In this document: piece after piece, positions 51,753 through 61,296 of the stretch
Position numbering within the stretch: position 1 is the first letter of the stretch
Layout of the letters: each line of letters starts with the position of its first letter
Assembly (NCBI GenBank): GCA_965116565.1
Contig: OZ220699.1
Span: 1,178,001 to 1,242,000 of the forward strand
DNA length: 64,000 bases
Direction of reading: 5' to 3'
DNA from: Bin87 sp965116565
GTDB taxonomy: Bacteria > Chloroflexota > Dehalococcoidia > Lucifugimonadales > UBA3495
Translations under genes and position numbers: made by a program
The notes under the pieces: model-generated
Seen by the model: the letters and a program-made list of their open reading frames with translations, nothing else
Told to the model about the DNA's origin: nothing
Database searches by the model: none

Positions 51753-54570
51753 AAGTGGTAGCGGTTCAGCTGACCAAAGTTCATACCCCGTCGCCATCTA
51801 TCGCGGCCCGATCACGAACGTGGGTTTGCCGCTTCCCAACGGCCGGCCCGCGATGCGGCATGTCGACCTCGAATACGTGGTGGAAGGCATCCGGGAAGGC
51901 CGCTGGGCCAAGATCGTGGACCGGGTCCGCGAGAGCGCGGACCACAAAGATGCGCGGGGAGTCGACGGTAAGCGCAGCCAGCAGGCCGTCGCCTACGACG
52001 AGGCCAAGCGGCGGCTCCCCTTCTGGACGCCGGCCGGCCGGTTCGTCGAAGGCCACCGGCACGCGCCTGATCAGAGACAGCCGGCGACCAGCGAGCATGG
52101 CAAGTCGTTCCCTGCATGTGCCATGGCAGAAGGGCTGTACCCGCCAGTTATTCTGTCGGGGCTAAGGTTCCTGGAACTCGATCACCTGAACGACCCCGAA
52201 GATCTGGCCCGCGAAAGGACCAGGATCGAAGCACACCCGTCGGTCGTCTCCTGTTGGCTCTCCGCCGGCGGCCACGGTCTCCATGTCACGGTTGCGATGG
52301 AGCCTGCCCCGGCCACCAATGCCGAGGCCCACATGGCCTTCGAGGTCGCGTGCGCGGCCATCGAAATCTCGGCCACCGGGGACGCCAGCGTCAAAAACCT
52401 TGCGCGCGTCGCATTCGTCTCCCATGACCCAGAGGCGCATTTCAACCGCGACGCCAGACCTCTCGTCTGGGGAATGCCCGAGACACCGACCCGGGGCCCG
52501 TTCGGAGCCGATTCCGGAGAAGCGGAACCGCACCAGAGCCACGGAGAGGCCCGCAAATGGTCCCAGACGGATAAAACCGCCACCGAGGCCGAAAAGCTGC
52601 CCCCAGGGACTCCAAGCACCAAAAATGGGGCTACCAGAGAACGCTACGCACCTCGGAATGACGCGAGCGGCGACTTAATCGCCCGCTCACTCGCCTCCAT
52701 GATTGCCGGCCAAGCGGGACACAACGACTCCCACACGCTGGCTGTGATGGGCAACATGATTGCGTTGGGATACAGTTTCGACGAGTTCGACCAGTGGGCC
52801 GCAGCAGCAGGCTGCACCTGTAACCGACGCCATCGATGGGACAACCCGCCCATGGGACGCCAGAGCGACAAGCCGGGTTGGGCCATCGTCAATCTCGCCG
52901 AGAAACACTATAAGTTCCAGTTCCGGAAAGGGACCGGAGCCGGCAGCAAACAGCGGGCGAAGGCGACCAGCACCGCCAGCTCAATCTTCGCCGCTGCGCC
53001 GCCCAAGCCGCCAACACCATCATGGGACCACCTCGCGCCTGACTACCAGGCAGCCTGGATCGCCCACGCCGCCGCTGGCGCACTCGTCATCGTGCGAGAC
53101 CTCAAGGCCCGCAAGAGGGACGGCGAAATCGACTACCGGCTGCTGGCCGTCGACCCCGAGACCGGCCGCCTCGACGACGGCGAACTGATGACCAAACACC
53201 GCATCCAAGCCGCCAAACTTTACCTGGGCGCAACCATCAACCTCGAAGAGGGCGAGTTCGCTGCCTGCGCCCGGCACGCTCGCCAAATGCGGGACGCTAA
53301 GAACGCCGCCAAAATCGCAGCCAACGTAGGTTCGTCGCGGGAGCAATATCCAGATGTCTGGAAGGACGTGCCCATCTACACGCCTCTCGAGCTCGACGCC
53401 GACCTGTCGGTGATCGGCACCCCGTCCGGCGTCTGGTCAGTGCCGGATGCCCGATTGCTGACACCCGCCGAAGCCCGCGACCGGCTCTGCACCACTTCCA
53501 TCAGGTGGGATTGCGACCCTAAGGCCAACCATCCAGTCGCGCTCGACCAGTTTGATTACCTGTACGGTGATCTGCAGCACACCGCCACCCGCGAGTTCGC
53601 CCGCTGGAGACAGGCCGCCACCGCCCTTGTGCGCCGTCCCATGCGGGAAATCGTCGTCAAGATCTCGCCCACTGGCTCGGCGAAAACCACCGAGGGGATG
53701 CTGCAGGAGAATGTCTTCTACCCATTGGTGCGCTCCGCGGACCGCGCTGCCATCGAACAACCCAGCCCCTACAACTCCGGTGGTTCATCCCACAACTCCT
53801 ACCTGCGGGACTTCGGTCGCCCGGCACGGCGCATCAACGTGCCAGAAATCGCGACCGACGACCGCCAGTTGCAGAAACCGCTGAACTCACAGCTGCTGCG
53901 CGACCTGTCCGAAAAGTCTACCATCAGGTACCGTGACCCCGGCCCCTACCTGGCCCAGGATCTGCCATACAGTGCCCACCTGTTCGTCGACGGCAACATG
54001 CCGCGCCAGGGCTCCGACCTACTCCAGATCGCCAACCCCGACAGCGACAATGCGAAGGCCGTCAAGAGCCGCCTGCGCGGCTCTCCCTACGCTCAAATAC
54101 CCGAAGCGCAGCAGCGACCGGAGTTGCTCGACTACGGCGACCCGTCGCGCGCGGCCAACCCCCAGGAAACGGCCGACATCGCGGACTTCAACCGCACGAT
54201 CCTGCGCCTCATGCTAGACGGCATGGCCAAGCACTGGGATCTGCTCATGGAGCCGCTGCCCCACGACAGCCACAGCCAGAAATTGATCGACAGCATCCAA
54301 GCTCTCGGCAAAGCCGAATGGCTCGTACAGTGGCTGCCCCACGCCCTGCAGCCTGCCGGACCTCACGACTTCGTGGCCACCAGCAGGCTCGTGTACGTCG
54401 ACTACAACGCCTGGCACGAAGAACACGGCGAAGGAAAACCCATCAACGCCGGAGTGGTCGGCAAGGCGATCATCAACCACTACAGCATCACGCCACGAAA
54501 TACCAGCCAGCGAGTGGACGGGAGATCCGTCCGCACTACGTACTACGACGGTTGGACCCTGGCCATGTGA
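51715..54570 (+). CDS. Large primase/replication protein of mobile element
   Basis: 951 aa. The N-terminal part resembles the VirE-N/BT4734 archaeo-eukaryotic primase domain: LRFLELDHLND (about 150-160), SAGGHGLHVTV (183-193), ARVAFVSHDPEAHFN (232-246). Around 650-660 is SPTGSAKTT, a Walker A-like loop of the helicase PTGSGKT type with Ala in place of the second Gly. The C-terminus (VDYNAWHEEHGEGKPINAG) matches the winged helix of D5/P4-type primases. It probably primes replication of the element. Intervening regions are unassigned and full helicase motifs were not seen. Confidence 0.7.
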   Translation: MSITVHRPYAQPESGSGSADQSSYPVAIYRGPITNVGLPLPNGRPAMRHVDLEYVVEGIREGRWAKIVDRVRESADHKDARGVDGKRSQQAVAYDEAKRRLPFWTPAGRFVEGHRHAPDQRQPATSEHGKSFPACAMAEGLYPPVILSGLRFLELDHLNDPEDLARERTRIEAHPSVVSCWLSAGGHGLHVTVAMEPAPATNAEAHMAFEVACAAIEISATGDASVKNLARVAFVSHDPEAHFNRDARPLVWGMPETPTRGPFGADSGEAEPHQSHGEARKWSQTDKTATEAEKLPPGTPSTKNGATRERYAPRNDASGDLIARSLASMIAGQAGHNDSHTLAVMGNMIALGYSFDEFDQWAAAAGCTCNRRHRWDNPPMGRQSDKPGWAIVNLAEKHYKFQFRKGTGAGSKQRAKATSTASSIFAAAPPKPPTPSWDHLAPDYQAAWIAHAAAGALVIVRDLKARKRDGEIDYRLLAVDPETGRLDDGELMTKHRIQAAKLYLGATINLEEGEFAACARHARQMRDAKNAAKIAANVGSSREQYPDVWKDVPIYTPLELDADLSVIGTPSGVWSVPDARLLTPAEARDRLCTTSIRWDCDPKANHPVALDQFDYLYGDLQHTATREFARWRQAATALVRRPMREIVVKISPTGSAKTTEGMLQENVFYPLVRSADRAAIEQPSPYNSGGSSHNSYLRDFGRPARRINVPEIATDDRQLQKPLNSQLLRDLSEKSTIRYRDPGPYLAQDLPYSAHLFVDGNMPRQGSDLLQIANPDSDNAKAVKSRLRGSPYAQIPEAQQRPELLDYGDPSRAANPQETADIADFNRTILRLMLDGMAKHWDLLMEPLPHDSHSQKLIDSIQALGKAEWLVQWLPHALQPAGPHDFVATSRLVYVDYNAWHEEHGEGKPINAGVVGKAIINHYSITPRNTSQRVDGRSVRTTYYDGWTLAM

Positions 54571-54728
54571 GTGTATGCGTGTATGCCGGTGTTCGGGGGT
54601 TTCCAAGGAGGACGCCCGCCCGCCCGCGGGCGTCTGAGGCTACCCTAAAAAAACCCCCAGACACACGCATACACGCATACAACCCTGTTGAGTAGCAGAC
54701 AACCGCCCGATACGGAGGATGATCCCCC
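54571..54728. repeat. Inverted iterons and hairpin after the primase gene
   Basis: TGTATGCGTGTATGC at 54572-54586 (two 8-bp iterons GTGTATGC) is repeated inverted as GCATACACGCATACA at 54667-54681, enclosing a 9-bp GC hairpin (54611-54634: GACGCCCGC/GCGGGCGTC). This could be a terminator plus a binding or origin site. It follows the primase stop directly. Confidence 0.55.
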
Positions 54729-54968
54729 ATGACGACTACGCCCCCCGACACCCCCCCAGCCCAGCCCGAACCCTTTCGACTGGTTGCTCAGGTTCCGCCG
54801 CCGCCCTGCACATGCGACTACGAAATGCTGATGGCTGCAAAGCGGCAGGAAAAGGGTCCTACCAAGGCGAAGAAGAACATGCGCCAGGCGTTACACAGCG
54901 CGGCGCTGTGGTCGGCACGTTTCTGCGACCGCCACAACCACCTTTGGCTCAGGGCGCGTGGGTTGTGA
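54729..54968 (+). CDS. Small hypothetical protein
   Basis: 79 aa. Pro-rich N-terminus, then PPPCTCDYEMLMAAKRQEKG, Lys/Arg-rich centre, and C-terminal SARFCDRHNHLWLRARG. Three Cys/His groups could bind zinc. Not recognised. It is the first small gene after the primase. Confidence 0.4.
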   Translation: MTTTPPDTPPAQPEPFRLVAQVPPPPCTCDYEMLMAAKRQEKGPTKAKKNMRQALHSAALWSARFCDRHNHLWLRARGL

Positions 54969-55380
54969 TCAAAACGCCGAGATCTGCTGTCTCGCCGCCA
55001 CCGGCCGAAACCACTGGCCGCCAGGGTCGGACGCGAATGGTTCCTCCAGAGCTTACTCGCAATGCCGTCGCTGCGGCGGCTGGGCCTTGCGAGATCCCAG
55101 GTCTAGCTTATGCCAGGGTGGCCGAGTTTCTTGGTGCCGCTCCGGGCTCGCTTTCAGGCCCGAGAGGTTGGTCTCCATCGGGCCGCCTTGGGCCCATTCG
55201 TGGCCAATTCGGCGCGTCAAGCATCACATCATCGTTACAGAATCTGGCGTCAAGGTGTTCGCGGTGTCCGCGAGCGCAGGCCGGCGTGAACGCCTACATT
55301 ACTCCGTGTTGAAGGCGATCGTACGCCGTTATGATGCCTTCGATGCCGCGGGGAGGAAATGGACGCCAACATCCGGGTAA
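54958..55380 (+). CDS. Possible small protein, weak
   Basis: The C-terminal part (VKHHIIVTESGVKVFAV ... HYSVLKAIVRRYDAFDA) has coding-like composition; the N-terminal part has a CRRCGGW motif suggesting a zinc ribbon. Start uncertain (GTG 54958 overlaps the previous gene by 11 nt). Not recognised. Confidence 0.3.
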   Translation: MGCDQNAEICCLAATGRNHWPPGSDANGSSRAYSQCRRCGGWALRDPRSSLCQGGRVSWCRSGLAFRPERLVSIGPPWAHSWPIRRVKHHIIVTESGVKVFAVSASAGRRERLHYSVLKAIVRRYDAFDAAGRKWTPTSG

Positions 55381-55389
55381 CTGGCGGTC

Positions 55390-55659
55390 ATGATGGAGAC
55401 GTTCGACGTTCCGCAGCCGGACTACGAGGAGAGGTGCTCGAACCGCCCGCGCGACGACCCCGAGATCCTGCAGACGTTCGGCGACCCGGCAGCGGGCCTG
55501 TGCCACTTCTGGGGCTTTCCTGAGAGCACCTTGATGGTGAGTGTTTCCTCCGCGGCCCATGAAACGCACTGGCTCGCCCGCGAGGGATGCGCAACCTGGT
55601 TGGCCAGCCCGCCTAATGAGTCCAATAGGACGAAACGCTGGTCCGCCGGCGTCGCGTGA
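55390..55659 (+). CDS. Possible small protein, weak
   Basis: 89 aa, unknown. ATG at 55390. Contains AGLCHFWGFPES and AREGCATWLAS. Neither family nor confident coding bias. Confidence 0.25.
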   Translation: MMETFDVPQPDYEERCSNRPRDDPEILQTFGDPAAGLCHFWGFPESTLMVSVSSAAHETHWLAREGCATWLASPPNESNRTKRWSAGVA

Positions 55660-55692
55660 TCAAACGATACCAGCACCGCATAGGAGATCAGA

Positions 55693-56034
55693 ATGGCTAC
55701 TACGAACGAATCCATGACGACAGCCATTCATGGCAGCCGGGTCATGGCCCGCATCTGGTTCGACGTGTACGGCACGGAATACGGAACAGGCTGCAACGCG
55801 TGTCCATACCCTGACTGCGACGCCGACTGTTTCATGGGCATCATTGCGGACCGCGACCACAAGCTCCTCGGGAACCCGGACGCCACCTACCCACTGACCG
55901 AAGAGGAGGCAAAAGCACTGGAAAAACGGCTTGCGGACGCGGCAGCCAACTGGAAAGCCCTGGCTATCAAAGGCATGACCGACGAGGAAGTGGCCTACAT
56001 CAACACGGCCGGCGAGTACGACCCGTTCTCGTGA
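55693..56034 (+). CDS. Small Cys-rich hypothetical protein
   Basis: 113 aa. GGAGATCAGA before the ATG. It has a compact Cys cluster CNACPYPDCDADC (residues about 34-46) that may bind zinc or a cluster, followed by an acidic helix EEEAKALEKRLADAAANWKA. Unknown function; good coding statistics compared with its neighbours. Confidence 0.5.
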   Translation: MATTNESMTTAIHGSRVMARIWFDVYGTEYGTGCNACPYPDCDADCFMGIIADRDHKLLGNPDATYPLTEEEAKALEKRLADAAANWKALAIKGMTDEEVAYINTAGEYDPFS

Positions 56035-56319
56035 CGCCCTCGCGGCCCCGGGTCGTGATTTCGACCCCGAGACGTATTCAAAATTCCTTTCGGGTTTGTT
56101 TGGACCTCTCCATGGCTCTCATAACATGACCGACATGAATGCGACACTGGCAGCGCGAGACCCAGCGCAACCATGACTGCAACTGTGGTCCCGTACCTTG
56201 GATGATGGGGGTGCTAAGGCGCCCGTGGCGATCAGGGACGTGATGGGCCCCGACCACGGCGGCGATCATCACGTCCCAGTAGGTGATGGGAGCCCTGGGG
56301 ATCTCTCCCCGTTCACTAA
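56035..56319. other. Intergenic region, no gene seen
   Basis: About 280 bp between the Cys-rich protein and the recombinase stop, converging. No tRNA, repeat or frame recognised. Confidence 0.4.
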
Positions 56320-56865
56320 CTAGGGGACATCGGCCATCGTGTGGGTGCTGCCCACGATGGGGAGATAGATGCGGAGCGTGACCTCGGGGTTGGTGTGTCC
56401 CAACCAGGCGGACACGACGTTGAGCGGAACGGCGGCAGTCGTGAGCCAGTGCCTTGCGGCAGAATGACGGAGACTGTGGGCTCCGGCCTTCTGCCGCCCA
56501 GTTCCGGGTGATTCCTCGTCGAGGCCGGCGTGCTCGATGCCAGCCCGCAGGTGGCGGAGCGCCGTCTTCCGGGTCAGGCCCACGACGGCGTCCCGCGGGC
56601 CATAGGGCGTTGGCCAGTTGGAGAACAGCGCCACCAGGTCGGCGTGGAGGGGAACCGTGCGACCCTTGCCGCCCTTGCCGCGGCGAACGAGGAGCGTGCC
56701 GGCCACGGCGTCAATGTCCCGCCACTCGAGGGCGATGGTCTCGCTGATGCGGAGACCGGACCTCCACATGATGAGCGTCGCTACGCGGGCGCGCCGTAGC
56801 CCGAGAGCCGCCAAAGAGTCCAGCAGCCGCTCGACCTGAGAAGGTGTCCAGTAGTGGGGAATCAT
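56320..56865 (-). CDS. Solitary tyrosine-recombinase catalytic domain
   Basis: 181 aa. Only the catalytic domain: MIPHYWTPSQVERLLDSL, Arg in MWRSGLRISETIALEW, Lys in GKGGKGRTVPL, HSLRHSAARHW, LGHTNPEVTLRIY with the Tyr nucleophile. The N-terminal core-binding domain is missing; the frame could reach 56922 but the extra residues are not domain-like. This could be a truncated second integrase or a stand-alone XerC-like small recombinase. It is 8.5 kb from the first integrase. Confidence 0.8.
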   Translation of the reverse strand: MIPHYWTPSQVERLLDSLAALGLRRARVATLIMWRSGLRISETIALEWRDIDAVAGTLLVRRGKGGKGRTVPLHADLVALFSNWPTPYGPRDAVVGLTRKTALRHLRAGIEHAGLDEESPGTGRQKAGAHSLRHSAARHWLTTAAVPLNVVSAWLGHTNPEVTLRIYLPIVGSTHTMADVP

Positions 56866-57159
56866 GGTGGCCACTTTTACGCCAAAAGTTCCCACATGGT
56901 CAAATTTCCCCAAGGTCTGCAAGCGTGGCCATGCCGTTCGAAGTCGCGCCGGCGGCCGCCTGGCGGCTCAAAATGTGCACTTTCGGTCTGAAAGTTCACA
57001 ACCAAGCAACGTTTGAGGATCAGCCACCGTCGACCCGAGATGGCAACCAGACGGCGACCTACATCCATGGACTCGACAACTGGGTAGAGTAGAGGTGGGA
57101 CGCCAAACCCACCGCCGACACGCTGGCTCACCTGATGCACGGGACTAAGCGTCGAGCTG

Positions 57160-57235
57160 ATGGTCCACAACCTCGCTCCAACGATGGCGACGCCAAGGAA
57201 AATCGTCCACCTCCCCGACGCTCGCGGCGACCACA
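57160..57235 (+). repeat. Direct repeat of about 70 bp, copy 1
   Basis: Matches 59420-59495 strongly (about three-quarters identical), including CCACAACCTCGCTCCAACGA. Both encode VHNLAPTMA-PxKIV in the plus strand. The two copies bracket the replication-relaxation-like gene. Confidence 0.65.
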
Positions 57236-57337
57236 CACAGACCGTTCACATCTTCAGCCGAGGTGACATCTTGTTGAGGCGATGTGGCAGTTCTGACCCG
57301 ATTGCCCCACATCCGCGCGACAAGACCGCGCGAGGCT

Positions 57338-58834
57338 TCACGCGGGCAGGAAAATCGCCGGCCGCCCTGCGGGGTCCAGCCACACCGTTCTATGACCCCA
57401 GACCGTATGGGGATCATCGACGCGAATGCTGGGTATGCTGGCCGCCCAAAGGGGGTATCCGACCGCTCCAGCCTGACGCCTGAACTCGGCGGCCATCGAA
57501 TCGCTGCGGGCTGCCATCAGGACTGGCAGGGGTTCATCCTTGGCGCCACGCGCGATGTAGCCCCGCAGCTTGCGCCTCACGGGGCCGGCGGAGTTGCCGC
57601 GACGCTCATACTCGAGGTAGTACCAGCCCTCGCCACCTGATGATTCCGGTCCCATGTAGATCATCGCGTCGGGAGCAATGGCGTCCCGGCCGCCGGAGTA
57701 GTCGTCGCCGCGCCAGCCGCCCGCCACGGGAAACCCGGCACGCTGAAACAGCGACACTGTCCCGAAGGCGCCGGCGTCATGCTCGCGGTACCGCGCCACC
57801 GCCGGCAGGCCGTCAGCCCTGAGCCCAAAACGACGAAGAGGCCTGGCACGGTGCACTCGATCCCGACGGGCGGCAATGCTAAGCGAATCGTCGGAGAGGA
57901 AATGATGTCCGTCCTTTTCTACCACCATGCCGTCGTCTCTCAACCGCTGCAGTTTGGGGTGCACGGTATCCCACTTCGACCCCAGGGCGCGGACCATGGC
58001 GGTCGCCTGGAGGCCCTGAAACTGCTCCAACAGGGCAAGAAGCCGGTAGACCGAACTCGCATCGTCGCCACTACGCACACCCCCCATCATGCGCGGCTTC
58101 TCCGCGGGGACGCCGTAGATGGCAGCGCCCAGCAAAGGGTTGCACAACAACCTGTTGTTGGAAGTCCTGCCAATGCCCAGGAAACCCGGGTAAATCCGTC
58201 GGTCTGACGCGTTGACCAGCAGGACGCCGTCCGCAATTCCATGGTCGTGCAGCACGGCTGCAGCTTGATGGACCTGCCAGAGGTCAGAAGCGACCACGCA
58301 CAGCAGCGCCGGCCAACCGCCCACCACCGGCGCCGCGTTTGTGAGGTCTAGCAATCGCTTCTCAATGTCCCGCTTGCTCTGCCACGGGCCGGACCAAAAT
58401 AACGCCACCGTGCCGTGCTCGTAGTGCGCCATCGCATCGGCGCCGTCCCGCAGACGCCAGTCAAAGGATTGAAAACAGCCGACGTTGGCCAGTTGGGGTA
58501 ACTGGACCACCAGGCGGTAAAACTGCTCCAACCCGGGCAGGAGGCAGGAAAGCGTGTTCAAATGGCGGGTCAGGTGAAAGTGGACCTCAGGCTCCAAGAA
58601 CCGGCGAGCGCCGGCCGGGGTAAGCCGGTAACGTCGTGCCGCCGGATACTCGGCTCCCATGACGGCGGAGTCCACCAGTTCCAGTTCTTCCAGCCTGGCG
58701 AGGTGCCTGGAAACGGTGGAGAAAACCAATCCCAGAATGGGGGCCAGCTCGCCCGACGAGATCAGCGGAAACGCGCGTACCCCACGCAGCACCTTCGACT
58801 GGGCTTCGTTCAATCCAACGTCATTATCACTCAT
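57338..58834 (-). CDS. Replication-relaxation-like two-wing HTH protein
   Basis: 498 aa. N-terminal MarR-like winged helix (residues 8-75: LISSGELAPILGLVFSTVSRHL then LEELELVDS), a second helix-turn-helix around 275-320 (ATAMVRALGSKWDTVHPKLQ), and a C-terminal domain with APDAMIYMGPESSGGEGWYYLEYERRG resembling the nuclease-like part of replication-relaxation proteins of actinobacterial plasmids and ICEs. GGGAGG precedes the ATG at 58834. It probably acts in transfer or replication of the element. Family assignment is from pattern only. Confidence 0.6.
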   Translation of the reverse strand: MSDNDVGLNEAQSKVLRGVRAFPLISSGELAPILGLVFSTVSRHLARLEELELVDSAVMGAEYPAARRYRLTPAGARRFLEPEVHFHLTRHLNTLSCLLPGLEQFYRLVVQLPQLANVGCFQSFDWRLRDGADAMAHYEHGTVALFWSGPWQSKRDIEKRLLDLTNAAPVVGGWPALLCVVASDLWQVHQAAAVLHDHGIADGVLLVNASDRRIYPGFLGIGRTSNNRLLCNPLLGAAIYGVPAEKPRMMGGVRSGDDASSVYRLLALLEQFQGLQATAMVRALGSKWDTVHPKLQRLRDDGMVVEKDGHHFLSDDSLSIAARRDRVHRARPLRRFGLRADGLPAVARYREHDAGAFGTVSLFQRAGFPVAGGWRGDDYSGGRDAIAPDAMIYMGPESSGGEGWYYLEYERRGNSAGPVRRKLRGYIARGAKDEPLPVLMAARSDSMAAEFRRQAGAVGYPLWAASIPSIRVDDPHTVWGHRTVWLDPAGRPAIFLPA

Positions 58835-59416
58835 AGCAGCCTCCCTGCTGAACCAATGCTATCGCGCCGGCCGGAAGAGGCGCTATTTTTGCCCCGGGAC
58901 GGGTGACGGATCATCGCGTGGCGCCGCAAGCGTCATCTCCGTTGATGCAGTTCAGAATGCTGGCCTGAGGCGAGCTTTTGATCGGGCACGTTGGAGACAG
59001 TGCGGCAACGACGACCTGCCGCTCGGGCGGGACCATGCCTGCCAGCAAAGCGACGTCGTTGGGTCAGGGAAGATGACCATCCACTCTGGTAAAGCGGGGG
59101 ACATTCCGTCCCGACCTCTCCAAACTCGAGCAACGAAGACAACGCCCTTTGCCTGACAGCCACTTCCAACCCATGTTTGGTGTCGTCCTCCGGTCGGCAT
59201 CAGCGGGAGGACGACACAATGAACAGTCCAGCAATCGCGCCGCCCCTGGCGCGCATCCGCATCCGCGGCGGTTCCATGGGGACGTACGGCCCAGCCGACG
59301 AGAACCCTCAGTGAGGTCGGCAACGAGACGAAAACACCAATACGCCACGCGCTGCCGAGAACTCGACTGTCTGGCTAACGAGAGGTGCCGGTGTCCTTCC
59401 AGCACACTACCTGGGA
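58835..59416. other. Low-coding region
   Basis: About 580 bp without a convincing gene. Long frames on both strands are Arg-rich shadows. Confidence 0.4.
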
Positions 59417-59602
59417 GTGCGGGTCCACAACCTCGCTCCAACGATGGCGGCGCCAGGGAAAATCGTCCGCTGCCTCGACGAATCCGCCGACCACGTCGCG
59501 GCCGACGACGCCATCGTCGGCGTCCTGCTCGGACCGGTCGAGACCAACGACGCACGGGTTGTGCACGTGCTGCTCCAGCTCTCGAGGCGCAACTGGGATT
59601 AG
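59417..59602 (+). CDS. Possible small protein in direct-repeat copy 2
   Basis: 61 aa from GTG 59417: RVHNLAPTMAAPGKIVRCLD then VAADDAIVGVLLGPVETNDA. The first 25 residues match the frame at 57160 that lies in copy 1. Compositionally protein-like, but no family. It could be a fragment duplicated with the repeat. Confidence 0.35.
   Translation: MRVHNLAPTMAAPGKIVRCLDESADHVAADDAIVGVLLGPVETNDARVVHVLLQLSRRNWD
59420..59495 (+). repeat. Direct repeat of about 70 bp, copy 2
   Basis: See copy 1 at 57160-57235; same orientation, 2.26 kb apart. Confidence 0.65.
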
Positions 59603-59876
59603 CTATGGTGCATGGCCGTCCAGTGACGAGTGGATTTTCGAGGCGCCAGGGTCCACTCGCGTTGCTGGTTGAGTGTCGCCAGGAAAGAGCAACATCGACG
59701 ACTGCATCGAGAACCACGACACCGTATCGCGCGCAGGCCATCGAAGCGTTCCGGCACATGGTCCGAGACATTCCGAAGGACGCGGACTCGACTTGGACTT
59801 CATCGTTTGCCACCACCGAGGATGCCCCAAGACGTGAGGCGTAAAGCCAGGTGATTGGACACGGGCTACCGTACGT

Positions 59877-60179
59877 CTAAACCCACTCAAATACACGGTG
59901 TTCGACGCCCCGAAAACGGACTGGCAAACCCACCAGGATGGGGACCTGTTCACGGCGGCAAATGCAGACGGCTGCTACCCTTGCGGCGGCGGCGACCGCA
60001 ACATGCCCAAGAAGGTCAACCTCCAAACGCGCTGCATCGCGGTCATCGTCCTGACCGGCAATAACCGACCGAGCGTAGTCGCCCGCGTTGAGGCCGTATT
60101 TTGCAGCGATCATACGGACTCGTTCTGAGCAGATCCGGCAGATACAAACGTCGCATCGCGGAGACTTCTGACCGGTCAT
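59877..60179 (-). CDS. Possible ribbon-helix-helix-like protein, weak
   Basis: 100 aa, minus strand. Contains SERVRMIAAKYGLNAGDYARSV, which resembles the helix pair of MobC/RHH mobilisation proteins. The rest is Ala/Val-rich and not recognisable. The competing plus-strand frame (59898-60128) is equally unproven. Listed for checking only. Confidence 0.25.
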   Translation of the reverse strand: MTGQKSPRCDVCICRICSERVRMIAAKYGLNAGDYARSVIAGQDDDRDAARLEVDLLGHVAVAAAARVAAVCICRREQVPILVGLPVRFRGVEHRVFEWV

Positions 60180-61005
60180 TTACGACCCAACAAATGCCTG
60201 CCATAACACCCGGCGAAAACCTGCGGTTGGGGCGTTGCAAGGAGCTGGACGGACGACGCCCAGGACGTGTTTGCCCATGTCCATGATTCCGACTCCTGAG
60301 GAAGAAGAACGAACACAGTAGAGTCCCCAAACGCCCTTGACACCGAGGCGACGCGCAGAGCCAACTCGCAGATCGACTGCGCGTCTCCCAACGCCTCCGG
60401 CGCACCGCCGATGCGGGTCCTTGGCAGTAGCCAAGCCCCTGGCCTGGATGACCCGGTCGACATGCACCGCGGCTCAACCTGTGGCATCAGCCCCGCCACC
60501 GAAGGAGACCCCGTCGGGTCCGCATTAGCCGGGGAAACCCAAGATGGAGACAACAATGACGACGGGGAGAAAATCACGGCGCCACCCAAGCTGACCTCCG
60601 ACCGGAAAGCGCGTGTAATCCAGGGCAACAGGATTCTGACACCAGCGCCAGAAAACCACGGAGAACATCGTCGACAAATGGACACCCCAGAACGAGTCCG
60701 GGAAGCGCGAACACGAGGAACTCGTGGAGCGTGTCGACGCCACGGGCAGCCTGGGGTCCGAGTACCGGCAGGTGCGATCGAATTTCATGAAAAAGCAGGA
60801 CAGCCAGCTCTCCGCAACGTCATGGAATATACCGGCCTCGCACAAAATGAGAGTTTCGGGTCGTAGGCACCGCCGTGTTGAACACAAACCCCTGGTCAAC
60901 GCCTCAGAGCCCACGGCAGTCTCACCATGACGGAGCCTGGTTGACCCCTCTCTCATCCCGCAAATATCATCGAACCCGTACACCACAGCAGGAGGTCAGC
61001 AGACC
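60180..61005. other. Low-coding region, no gene supported
   Basis: About 820 bp. The frames present are shadows with poor composition. It ends at the ribosome site (GGAGG near 60991) of the next gene. Confidence 0.45.
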
Positions 61006-61296
61006 GTGGCGGCCAATCCTGAGACACTCGAGAAAATTGCCAACACCATCCGCTCCGAAGTCCCCAAATACCTGTCCCCCGAATTCGTCGTCCACGACGT
61101 GACGGCCGAAAACCGACCAGGCCCAGACGAAGAGGACTACGTCCACATCAGGGTCATCTTCGAAGACGGACACCCCAAGCTGGACACACAAGTCGTCATG
61201 CGGTTCCGAGACGACATGGGCGACCTCTTCGAACAATTGGAGATCCCCCACAACCCGAACATCTCCTACGCCAACCGAAGCGAACTGAACGTATGA
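61006..61296 (+). CDS. Small acidic protein paired with HEPN protein
   Basis: 96 aa from GTG 61006, GGAGG 10 nt upstream. Unknown family: helix NPETLEKIANTIRSEVPKYL, then a beta-rich part EEDYVHIRVIFEDGHPKLDT. It overlaps the HEPN gene by ATGA (61293-61296), so they are translationally coupled. It has no GSx10DxD nucleotidyltransferase motif, so it is not a classic MNT antitoxin. Confidence 0.6.
   Translation: MAANPETLEKIANTIRSEVPKYLSPEFVVHDVTAENRPGPDEEDYVHIRVIFEDGHPKLDTQVVMRFRDDMGDLFEQLEIPHNPNISYANRSELNV

Noticed and set aside
59149..59844. 231-aa plus-strand gene
   Set aside because: Arg/Pro-rich out-of-frame translation; it passes through repeat copy 2 in the wrong frame relative to copy 1.
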